Positions 47,523 through 58,996 of a DNA stretch of 64,000 nucleotides are shown here, piece by piece; position 1 is the stretch's first letter; every line of letters starts with the position of its first letter. The notes below the pieces were generated by a model that made no database searches, was not told where the DNA came from, and saw only the letters and a list, made by a program, of their open reading frames with translations. The DNA is from Chytridium lagenaria. Lineage: Eukaryota; Chytridiomycota; Chytridiomycetes; Chytridiales; Chytridiaceae. The stretch lies in contig JAHLKC010000108.1 in the NCBI GenBank assembly GCA_025449115.1, positions 1 through 64,000 on the forward strand, in the 5' to 3' direction. The position numbers and the translations under genes are program-made.

Positions 47523-47874
47523 GGTGATGGATGGATGGATGCGGATGTGAGGTTAAATGCAAGGTGACAAACAAACAAAAAAAAAAAAAAGCTGTGTGTG
47601 ACTTAAAATCTATAAAGTAATGACATGGTTTCAATGGCATATTCTTTTATAGCCATGTCCAGTATATTATAGGCGGGGTTTAAGGTGAGGGGTGAGGGGT
47701 ATCTATTAAATATTCTAGACTGAAAATCATCAAAAAGGGGGTGAAAGAGGTAAAATAACCGTAAAATAGTAAGAACGACACAAGGAGATGATGAAAAAGA
47801 ATTAAATCGGACAACTCTCCCTCCGTTCACTGATCCTCGCGCATCCCTAGCTCTCTATCCCCACAACCTACACC
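47523..47874. other. Intergenic between PTH2 and NOP16
   Basis: Short spacer holding the 5' flank of NOP16 (an A run at 47575-47590) and the 3' region of PTH2. No other feature is seen. Confidence 0.4.
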
Positions 47875-49125
47875 CTAATAAAGCTTCAAATGCCCCGTAA
47901 CCTCATCAATCTTATTCTTTGGTGCAGGCCCAATCGCTAACACCGTCTTTGATCCCGCTGCAATCTGCGTTCTTCCAGCATCTCGAATGACTTTAGCAAC
48001 AAGACCCATTGATAATGCCTTCTTTTGGAGCGCATTCCTTTTAAAGAAAAAAAGATTTAGATATGCATTCAAATGGAGTGGAGTGAATTACATTTCATCT
48101 TCGTTCGGGCATTTAAGGGTGATTTTGGCTTGACCAAACTGCTCCCATCGCTTTACACCCTAACAAAGGAATGTGGATGTGAGTAGAAAGGATAAATGGG
48201 AAAAGGAGATTTGAACCTTGATATCCCGTTGAAGCATTTCGTTATATGCGGCAAGAGTAGCATGACAGCACTACAAGAAAAATGTCATCAGTAATCCTTT
48301 ATGCATCGCAACACGAGGGCGACTAAAGGTTAGGTAGCAAACGTACCTGTGCCGCCACTTTTCCTTTCCCCATTTCAAGGTCTGTCCTAACGCACAGAAT
48401 CTGGGGAGATGGAGATAATATTTTCGCGGTAAGTGATGAGGATACGTAAATAATGTTAAGACATAGGATATTCAGATGATGGAGGTTAGCGATCCATCAA
48501 GAAAATATAGATAGATTTAAGAAGGGAATCAACACGATATCTTCTTTTTCCAAGGACACCTTCAGCAGTGGATACCAAAATTAAATAAACATACCATCTT
48601 CCATTCCACCTTGGACTTATCATCCGAAAGCAATGGAGGCAATGCAACAGCAGGTCCATCCACCTTCACTTCCTTCGTCTCCTGCTTCACCTCCTTCTCT
48701 TCAGCAACCTCCTTCTCTTCAGTCACATTATCCCCAGATGCCTCTATAGGTCGATACGCAGGCCGTGTAAAGATCACTGGATACGCCATCACCGCAAACA
48801 CAAAGCTGGCGATACATGCAGATACAATGTGGAGGCCCGTGAAGGAGGGCTGGTTGAGGAAAGTGTAGAGGTTGAAATGAGATGATGGATCGCTGTCGAG
48901 GTCCGGGACGATGCCGCCTTCCGTGTGGTAGTCTTCAAAGTTGAGAAGGGGTTCCATCTCGGGTTTGTTTTTCGGGAAATGCTTTGGCTTTTTTTGGTCT
49001 TTTACTGACACTGAGGATTGCACTGTCCCCACAACTGTGCCAGCTGTGCACCCATCTTCAACTATAAAACCCCCACCTCTTTTCCTCCTCATGTTCTTCA
49101 GTTCGGTGAAGCAGAGTTTAGTCAT
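47875..49125 (-). CDS. PTH2: Peptidyl-tRNA hydrolase 2 with N-terminal membrane segment
   Basis: Releases peptides from prematurely dissociated peptidyl-tRNA. The catalytic domain is split over short introns and reads [20 protein letters not shown], then [50 protein letters not shown] and [12 protein letters not shown]. All of these are family signatures, including the K-G-K-x-A-A-Q-C-x-H active-site region and the conserved C-terminal end. Upstream is an extension with a hydrophobic helix ([20 protein letters not shown]) and a Glu/Lys-rich linker, as in membrane-anchored eukaryotic PTH2. Two starts are possible: ATG 49125 ([16 protein letters not shown]) or ATG 48957 ([11 protein letters not shown]). 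I give the longer, without strong grounds. The gene stands head to tail with NOP16. Confidence 0.9.
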
Positions 49126-50658
49126 CTACTAGGATTCAGGTGTTCTCAACTCTCACTTTGTCGCCCTCCTTTTTAGGGGGTACCGCAACTCATTTCCGCC
49201 AGGCACCACTTCGACTACACCATGGTCCGATGCTATAGCGGTTATCTACCATAGCAAACGAAATAGACATCTCTCCTCACTTTTCCTTCGAGAATGGTGG
49301 GGCGTGTGTCTTTTCTTGAGCCTGTCTCCGGAATCCTTTTGGTGCGGTTTTGTCCATTTGGGGTGAGCCGGTCAAGGAGCAAGCTTTTTGGGAAGATGTG
49401 TCTTCAGAAGACTGCTTTGTGCAGATGTTTTGCGTGCACGCCTTTCCACGTCATCTGGACCCTTGACGTTAATAAGGGGGCCACCTTCTTTCGCTCTGAT
49501 CTCTTCCTGAAGGATATATTTGAGGAGTTCAATTCTTCTCCAGAGCTTTTGAAATCTGCTTTACTTTTATGAAAATACCATTACTTTCAGAAAACTACGT
49601 TGCCAACATATGTAGATTCTACTTTGTAACTCTGCAAGAGACTTTACGTATGTCTCAACGTGCACTGTACTCGTCAGCCAAATCCTTCACGGAGCAGGCC
49701 ATATTGCATCGTATACCTAGACATACTCACTCAATATTTTTGACCGCCACCGTTCCTGCCGATACCACATCACATGTTTGAGGAGAAAGTGTAGTACCTT
49801 CCCACTCCCATTATTATATCAACAAAAGGTGTTAGCGTGAACGTCCAATACACAGTGGCATACATGGAAAGAAGGCGCCGCGGCATTGAGCAGCACCTTT
49901 TACAAAGTTTCACCCGCGTGCTTACTTCATCTGGTACCAGCTAAGATGGCGGCCACACATCACCTTTAAATATTTGCACAGTGCCAATGACGGAATGACA
50001 TTCTTCGCGCGTGGAAGTGTACAAGTCCGAACTTGTCCAGATGCCACCAATGGCAACGGGATGAGTAGGGAGCTACAGGGAATAGTATCGGTTGAGTTTT
50101 AATCACGAGGGAATAGAGACTCTTACGTTAAAGTGATGAGAGAGATGCTAAGAGAAGGGAATTTTAATAGCAAAAAAGGCTGACGGCTGGTTATGCAAGA
50201 TATCTGTGGAAGGTATACACATCAACTGTTTAGAGCTCAACATTGTCCCTTACAATAAACAAAAATCCACCTCAGCTCTGCCCTACTGGTCAATTCATTT
50301 CATAGCCCTCCACTGCTCATCATGAGAAGGGAGAGGGCCCTCGGCTGCGATTCGACTCTGCAGCAATGTCAGCGTCGGAGATGGAAACAATCGAAAACAA
50401 ATTTCAAGGCAAAGCAACACTACACCCCCAAGTGTGCTTTTTTTCTTCCAAACTTGCAGCCATCCCTGTCCACGGAAAACAGGCCTTTGGCAGCAACGTC
50501 TCGGAACCGATTATCCCTAACACCCGTCGAGACTCTAGCGCATCCGGGCACCACATCCGGCTGCGGCTCCGTACTCCGACCATCACACATTTCGTCCAGA
50601 CGTAGCTAGACAACAAAAACACCCATCCGACCGTTTTCCAAACATTTCTTCCCTCGCT
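49126..50658. other. Intergenic; two short frames of doubtful status
   Basis: A plus-strand frame at 49294-49572 (MVGRVSFLEPVSGILL) and another at 50366-50605 (MSASEMETIENKF) are open but show no domain. The second lies just upstream of the secreted modular protein gene and could be leader sequence. The rest is the shared 5' flank of that gene and PTH2. Confidence 0.3.
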
Positions 50659-53600
50659 ATGGCGAAGTCTCATATGTTGTGGTTGGCCATCACGGCCATC
50701 GCAGCCTTGACTTCACCCGCTCTTGCGCAAACTGTATGCACAGGAAAGGCTGACGGCAGATTGCTTGCATCAATCCAACCACTTTCACCATTTGTGCTGG
50801 CGGAGGTGAGTTTCTTGTCGGACATCGGCATTCTCTTACTTTCGCTTCTCAACCTTTGTTTATTACCTGCGTACTGCTCATTCAACTCATAAATTATATC
50901 TGGTTCATATTCGTGCTGATGTGTCAATTGGAATGTAGCTATAACACCTACGCAATCAACCGCTCTTGGGACCGCTTGCTGCCAAGACACAATAACCAGC
51001 ATCAACGACGCAAAATGCATCATTTGCTCTGGCGTTCCTATCGGCAACACGGTTTGCGTGAGTTCTAGCAGCATTTCGACTTGCACCAGCTCAGGTGAGT
51101 TATTCTTACCTTTCTCTCCTTTAAAGCTGTCTTCACGTGTTTTTCTTTGATACTAAACCCCGGGGGTGTTTGTTTTGTGAATATGCAGGCCCATCCATCG
51201 CACAACCCTGCGCCCCAGGTACTGTTTGCTGTGGCTCAAGCTGCGTCTTCCCCAGTGATGCTTCTTGTGGTCAACCTGCCATTCCAGTTCCAACTACAAC
51301 TACCATCGCCGCCCCTGTCGCTACTACCACTATCGCAGCTCCTATCGCCACCACCACCGCCGCACCTCCCGTCATTCCTGTCCCTGGTAACCCTTGTGCC
51401 GGGCAGCCCGATGGAAAGATTGCGTGTTTAACCTCAAACACCTTTAACATTTGCAGTAATCAAGGTCAGCTTGTTTTTCTCTTTCTCACCGTCCCCAAAT
51501 TATCGTAAAAGACTAAACCACCAATTTCTTTTAGCTTTGGTGCAAGCTCTTCCTCAGACTTGTCCCGGTAACACTGTTTGCTGCTCTGCGGTCAACGGTT
51601 GCGTCAATCCTGGAACTTGCCCCGTTGCCAATCCTGTGGTTCCAACGACCACCGCGGCTCCTATCGCCACGACCACCACTGCTCCTGCTGCTATTACCAC
51701 CACTCAAGCACCTGCACCCATTTCGCCCATTTCGCCAACGTGTGTGGGAGTTGCTGATAACCAGATTGCTTGCTTGTCACCAACCACGTTCAACATCTGT
51801 TATAACGGAGGTACTATTAAAGCAATCTCCTTATTGCTTTGAATGGACGATAGCGCTGACTTTTGGTTCCCTTTATCAATGTAGCTTTTGCTCTCGCCAT
51901 TCCTCAATCTTGCTCCACTGGGTTGTACTGTTGTGCCCCAACAAACACCTGCACGCGTTCCGGAGAATGTCCTGCTAGCCCTCCGCCACCTCCTCCGTCT
52001 GGCCCAACTTGCACTGGCGTTGCTGATAATCAACTGAGATGCTTGTCCACCAACACGTTTAACATTTGTTACAATCAAGGTTAGCAGTTAACTTCTTCTC
52101 TTAGATAAATATTAACCTGGTTACTATCTTTTTGCTTTCTTGTTTTAGCTTTCTCTCTTGCCGTTCCTCAGACATGCGCAGCCAACACGGTTTGTTGCGA
52201 GGCTATCAACAGTTGCGTTTACCCGGGAACTTGCCCGATTCCTGGCGCACTTCCCCCACCGAACCCGCCAACTTCCTGCGTGGGAATGCCTGACGGAAAA
52301 AACATTTGTTTATCTTCAAGTCTCTTCAACACTTGTCTTAACGGAGGTTAGATGATTTTTCGTTATTTAGAAGTTTTTAACTTTGCTTCAATCAGGATTC
52401 GCCTCTGTTCTTCCTCAGCCTTGCGCCACTGGTACAGTTTGCTGCACTGCCCTTGGTGTTTGCGTTATGCCGGAACTTGTCCCATCGCTAATGCCGTACG
52501 GTGGCGGCTACTACTGCTCCAAGCGATCCAGTGTCAACACAATCTAGCGCTACCTGTGCTGGTGCAGTTGACGGCCGTGTCGTATGCTTGTCTTCAACGA
52601 CTTTCAACATTGCGTTAACGGAGGTGAGGTGGTCGATATCTATGTACATCACTTACCGTTTTTTTTCCTTTAGCCTTTGCTCAAGCTCTCCCTCAAAGCT
52701 GTGCTGGGGGACTGTATGCTGTAACACTCTTGGCGCTTGCGTTTGGCCTGGGCAATGCCGGCAGCTCCTACCAACCCGCCTTCAAATCCTGTCATTCCTC
52801 CTCCGCCTTCTGTTGTTCCCATTGTCGACAGGAATGCATGTTTGGGCACTGCCAATGGAAAGATTGCGTAAGTTTTGTTTTTTCCCCCCCTTTATCCACT
52901 TATTTCCTAATAATTATTTTTATGAAATATTTATATTTCTTTTATAGATGCACGGCGACATCTAGATTTAACATTTGCGAAAATGGAGGTTTGTTTTGAA
53001 AAATATACGTAATCGTCGCTTTACCTTCTTTTCCTTCAGCTTTCCCCACGACTGTGGATCAGTCATGTGCTACTACCAGTTTGGTTTGTTGCGCAGCGAC
53101 GGGAGACTGCCGAGAGGCCACTTCCTGCCCCGTGACCGTTAACAAACTCTGCCTGGGGGTTCCTACGAATGGTGTTGTCTGCACGTCTCCTTCCGCCTAC
53201 AATATCTGCGTTGGGTCAGGTAATCCCGTTAATATTAACGATGATGCTGATGTTATAATAGTGTTCCTCAAGGCTATTGACACGACTTGCCCGGTTGGTC
53301 ACGAGTGTTGTTCGCTTTACGGTGGCTGCGTGCCGATTGGATCCTGCGTGCCTACACCTCCGTTAGCCCCAGCTCCTGGTTTCGTTGACTCTAACCTCTG
53401 CGTGGGAACCACTGGAGATAAAACCATTGGATGTACATCTACAACTACGTTCAATATTTGCGAGAATGGAGGTACGGGGAAGTTCTTTGGGATTTAAACT
53501 TATATATGATAAATAGTTTTTGCCAACGCACCCTCACAAAGCTGTCAAGCTGGACTTATCTGCTGTGCTTCACTCAACAAGTGCACAACGGCTAGCGAAT

Positions 53601-56600
53601 GCCCTTCGACCAATGCTAATTTGTGCAGCGGTGTTCCTGATAAAGTTATTCGCTGTACCTCGACAACACTTACAACATCTGCTTGGGTGGACTCGGTATA
53701 ACATTTTTAAAATTTACTATGGCATACTCATCGCTTTTGTTTAGTTTTTGGAAAGGCTGTCGATACCACTTGCCCAGCGGATACCGAATGCTGCCCTCTT
53801 CGTGGAGGCTGTGTACCTTCTGGAATGTGCACAACTGGAATCTCTATTCGTCCACTGGCGACTCAACATTGCTTCGGCTGGCGGTTTCTTCGATGCCAGT
53901 CCTTGCTTGGGAACGGCTGCCAACAAGATTGCTTGCACTGGAAGGACCACGTTTAACATTTGCAATGCTGGTGGAGGTTTGTGTTGATAACTTTTTGCAT
54001 GGGGCGGTACTAATATGATTGTTTGTTAGTGTTTGATAATGCGCCTTCGCAGACATGTCCCGGAGCTAATGCTGGAGTTATTTGCTGCGCTAAAACGGGC
54101 GGTGTGAGTTTGAGGCTGATTGCCCTGGATTCTCTCCTGGATTGGTTGGAAATGCCTGTTCTGGTGTTGTAGATAATGCCGTCAAGTGTACATCTACGTC
54201 TACATACAATCTTTGCGTTGGAGGAGGTAATTGGGTACGCTTATGAATGAGGACTGATAATATTTTAGTCTTTGTGAAAAGCGTTGATAGTGGTTGTCCT
54301 GCTGGATCTGTGTGTTGTCAAGCTTTGAATGGATGTGTTCCCGCTGGATCTTGCCCTCTTCCTCCTAGTAACCTTCTTCCTTCGGCATCATCATCCGGAT
54401 CGTCTTCATGGTCCACTTCGAGTACGGCTACGGCCACCTCGTCGTCATGGGCAACTTCGACCTCGTTTGTGCCTACCACCACCAGCAGCTCGGCCATGAT
54501 TACGTCTTCTGTAACGTCCTCTGCAGCGTCGTCATCATCATGGGCTTCCTCTTCTACTGTGGCCAAGATTCCTGTCAAGGCGTTTAACTCAAACCCTTGT
54601 TGGAAGGCTCCCGCTAATGCTATGGCTTGTACCGGAAAGTCCACATTTAATCTTTGCATGGCGAATGGAGGTGAGATTTTTTTTTTTTTGTAGTTTTCGC
54701 TGGCCACTTTATATCTAATACCATTTTTTGCACTACTAGAACTCGCCAGCTCCATTAGCCAGTCTTGTGCTGGTGCGGGAACTGTCTGCTGCGCCTCTAC
54801 TGGGCGGTGCGAGTTTTTAGATGACTGTGATGCTCTTGACTCCAACCCGTGTGCTGGTGTTGCAAACAAAGGTGTCAAAATCACTGGACCTTCGACTTAC
54901 AACTTTTGTATTGATGGAGGTACGGTTTAACACATTTTTAAAGCCATTTTTGTAATGAACTTTTAGTATTCGTTAAAAGTGTTGACAGCTCTTGCCCTGC
55001 TGGATACGTGGCTTGCTCTTGGGCGGACGGCTGTGTTCCCGCTGGATATTGTGGCCCAGACTATGCTTACGAACCCTCCACTGGCCCTACCTCGTCAGCT
55101 TCTGTCTCATCGACTGCCACTGCTCCCGTAAATCCTATCTTCACCAACCTTCCCGGAGCTCCGGGCTCATGTGCTGGAGTTGCGGATGGTCAGATTGCTT
55201 GCTTGACTTCAACAACGTTTAATATTTGCCAAAACGGCAACCTTGCGCCCGCTCTCCCCCAGTCATGCCCTGCCGGATTGGTATGCTGCCCTGCCAATCG
55301 TGTTTGCAACTATCCTGGAAGCTGCACCTTTGCCGGTCCCATCAACCCTATCTCGCCGCCCGCTTTGACTTGCACGGGACAGATTGATGGAACAACCGTC
55401 TGCACTTCCATCAACACCTTCAATTTCTGTATCGGAGGAGCCATTCTTACTAGGTTTGCTGATCAAAGTTGTGGCCTTGGAACTGTTTGCTGTGCCGCTA
55501 CCGGACGATGTGATTTTGCGACCAACTGCCCGTCAATTGGAAACAATCCCGTTGCTCCCGTTGTCACTACGACCGTTCCTGTAAACCCAGGTGTTCCTAC
55601 TACTCCGCCGGCACCTCCAGCTCTTGTGGCGTCTTGTACCGGAAAGGTTGATGGTTCGACGGTCTGTACGGGCGCTTTCAGCTTCAATCAGTGCATTGGT
55701 GGGTCGGTTATTCGTAACACTCCCGACCAGTCTTGCCCCGGTGGAACTGTTTGCTGTGTGGCTACCGGACGTTGCGATTTTGCGGCCAGCTGCCCTGCTG
55801 TTGCCCCGCCAAACCCAATTTCGCCGCCTGTCACCACAACCATTCCAAATGTTCCTATCGTACCGGTTTCTTGCGATGGCCGCGCCGATGGAGCACCTAT
55901 TTGCACTGGATCCAATTCGTTCAATTACTGTGTCAACAACCGTGTCTTACCTTTCACTGCTGATCAGCCTTGCCCTAATGGAACGGTCTGCTGTGCTGTT
56001 AGTGGAACCTGTGGTCTCGCTGGAGGATGTCTTGTTGCGACCGCACCTCCCGCGCCTGTTGTCCCCACTGTTGTCCCGCCGCCCATTACAAACATCTGCG
56101 CTGGAAAGACAGACGGTGCCGTCGTTTGCGTCAGTGAAACATCGCTCAACTTTTGTATTGCTGAAAAAGTGCTCACTACATCGGCGCAGCCTTGCCCTGG
56201 TAACACGGTTTGCTGCCCATCGCTTGGTGTTTGTGTCAACCGTGGAGATTGCGCTGGACCGGTCAACCCACCAGCTACAACGGTTGCTCCTCCCGTTCAA
56301 ACTACAGGGCCTGTGTCCATAGAATCTGTTCCATTCGTTCCTAGGTCTTGTGTGAACATTCCTGATGGAGAACTCGTGTGTACAGGGGATTTGACTTTTA
56401 ACTACTGCTCAGCTGGATGTGAGTATACGAGATTTGTTTAATAATCAAGATGTTGGAAGACTAATAGCATTATTGCATTTAGTAATTGTAAAGATACGCC
56501 TGATCAGCTCTGTGCCGCCGGAACTGTGTGCTGTGGTGTCGTCAGGAAATGTTTGCGTCCATCAGAGTGCCCAGTGCCAAACCCTTGCACCTCCAAGGAT

Positions 56601-57988
56601 GATGGCTCCCTTATCTGCACGAGTCAGACCACTTTAATTTGTGCAGCTTCGGTTCGCTCTCTAGATCCCCTGACCAACAGTGTGCTCCTGGCACCGTTTG
56701 CTGCCCATCCTCTGGGATTTGTGACCGTGTTACCAGCTGCACACCCCTTCCTCCCACACCTCCAGCAACTACTACTACTCGTCCTTCCCCTCCTGCACCT
56801 ACAACTGTCGTCGCACCGTCTCCCACACCCATCAGGTTGGGTGACTGCACTGGAAAGGGTGAAGGCGAGACAGTTTGCGTTGGTCCACTTTCGCTCGGAA
56901 GGTGCTCTGGCGGAAGACTTGTTGACGGTCCATCGCAGCCTTGCGCTCTGGGCACAATCTGTTGCCCTGAACGTGGCATCTGCGAGCTTTCCGCCAACTG
57001 CCCGTCAAGCCGACCTCCGCCAACTACTGCGCCTGCTCCTATCGCTACCACGGTTCTTCCACCACTTACTACCGTTGTTCCTGTCCCTATCCCCACCGAG
57101 ATTCCTCCCGTCGTGACTGGTAACTGTACCGGGAAAGCCGACTTGGACCGTGTGTGCAACAGCGAAAGCACCTTTGTCTTTTGTCGTGGAGGTGTGCCCA
57201 TCCCCAACCAAGCGGTCAATCTTTTGCCCCGGTGGTACCGTCTGCTGTAGCGCTTCCAACACGTGCATCACCCGTGACTCTTGCTCTCGATTTGTTCCGC
57301 CCCCAGCCCCTACCACTCCTCCTGCGCCGCCAGTTCCTGCACCTGGAACTAACGTATGCTCTGGTCGACCCAACGGCGCTACTATGTGCAATGGTGATAA
57401 CACGTTTGCTGTTTGCATGAAGGGAGAGGTATCCGTGACGCAAGTGTGTGCTGGGAACTCTATTTGTTGTACCAAAACGAACAGTTGTGATTTCAGGGCA
57501 AGGTGTGATGGCCTTGATATTCCTTACACGCCACCTGACAAGTGTTATGGTGTGCTTGACGGCTTTAGCATCTGCTCAGACGATCTTACGCAGGTGTTTA
57601 CGTGTCAGGCTAATGGTGAGTCCTTCCCTCCTTTTTTTGTTCAGTCTTTCTGATTTTCCCTTTAGCTATTGCGAATGGCGCTACTTGTCCCGAGGGCCAG
57701 GCCTGTTGCCGCAAGACTTCGCGTTGTGAGGCTGTTGGAGCGTGCCCTGATGTATGTGTTGGCAAATTTGAAGGACAACTGGCTTGTCTTAGCTCCAACC
57801 AATTCACTCAGTGCGCTAATGGATGTAAGTTATAAATTCGGATGTTTTTTGTTTTTCTCCATCGCCTGTGCTGATCAATGTATTTAAATTATTTAGTGGC
57901 TGGACCCGCGATCATTACCTGCGCTGGAGGGACGGTGTGCTGTGAAGCCAAGAACGGTTGCACGTGGCCCAAGGAGTGTTTCCCTTAA
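50659..57988 (+). CDS. Secreted protein of 27 tandem eight-cysteine modules (CBM19-like)
   Basis: A signal peptide (MAKSHMLWLAITAIAALTSP, then ALAQ) is followed by 27 modules. The consensus is C-G-x-x-D-G-x-x-x-C-x(5)-F-N-x-C-x-x-G followed by Q-x-C-P-x-G-T-V-C-C-x(5)-C-x(5)-C. Modules are separated by Pro/Thr-rich linkers in several places and by a Ser-rich linker near 54360-54580. The pattern resembles chitin-binding CBM19 domains in size and Cys layout, so I infer binding to chitin or other glycans outside the cell. This is not proven. No catalytic domain is present, and the protein ends with the last module (CTWPKECFP). About 19 introns are present, mostly phase 1 at the same place in each of the first 15 modules. 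Modules 16-20 are intronless. Several one-base frame breaks occur, for example in module 1 near 50759, where a missing C changes GQIAC to GRLLA, and near 57220. Module 15 lacks its second Cys. Confidence 0.75.
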
Positions 57989-58996
57989 ATAACTCTCCTT
58001 TTCCCCCCCGTCCTGTCCTTTAATTAAGATGTTCTTAATATTTTTTTCACCTCCTTCTCTTGCTTGATGAACTTTTGCGCTTTGGCTTGCTTGTTTTTTT
58101 CTCCTTCTCCCTTTCTTAAAATGGTCTGACTGTACTTCGGCTTTCTTTGCGATTAAGAGACAGAAAGGTAGACTTGATGAATAGCTTTCGAAATTTCGTT
58201 TTTATTATGTTTTTGCACAGCCCAATGTTCATCATATGCTCTTTTGGTTTTTGCTTAGCGTGTTTTGATTGTTTGTGAATAAATATCTGGCTTGGACATC
58301 GACAGTTATGGCCAGTTCTTGGGTACCCATGAAGGGTCTATATCAACTAACATAATCCTCAAAGCATTTATTTGTGACTGTCGACATATATACGTAGGTC
58401 CAGCTGAAGTCTAATAATGTCACGTACGTAAAAAACAGAAACGGTCCATCAAACAATGTCTCTCAACCCGTTGTCTAGCGACTTAAATGGTCACTCTTTA
58501 AGTCAGAATTAGATTATAAATAGCATGCAATGTTTCTGTCCCATCTCTTTCCATGGTTCTGTCTCTGTTCTAACTGATATCCAAGTGTCGTGTCGCCTCG
58601 TCACTGGGATAATCAGCTTCCTTACAAATGATATAAAATATAGAAAGTAAACACGTTCTCAAAACTCAAAGTTCAATGGAATTCCTTTAAACAGATACCG
58701 CCCCAAAAACGGGCGTTTTCATCAAGTTACTAATGAGTTAACCATCAGTTTGTGCATGACTTGTAACTCAATCAATTCTCAATTTGCATTGTTGGTCAAC
58801 TCTTTCAACTTTGCTGAAATCGACCATAGCCACCAACCTCTATCTCATTCCAACTCATTTTATCCCACTTCAACGCACCTACCTCCATTCTTGAAACCAT
58901 CAGACTCGAGCGAGACCGTCTTTTTCAGGCTTTGCACATCAAACCTTACGACCTCCCCCTTATTTTCACAAAACAAGCAAAATTGTCTTGGTTGGG
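57989..58996. other. Intergenic, no gene seen
   Basis: 3' region of the modular protein gene, then AT-rich spacer and the 5' flank of the first RabGAP gene. No RNA gene or open frame with a domain was found. Confidence 0.4.

Noticed and set aside
49294..49572. 92-residue plus-strand frame as a gene
   Set aside because: There is no domain, no convincing context and no splice or composition support, so it is left as part of the intergenic region.
56611..57219. 202-residue minus-strand frame
   Set aside because: It is a shadow of the plus-strand cysteine-module gene, opposite conserved Cys-Cys motifs.
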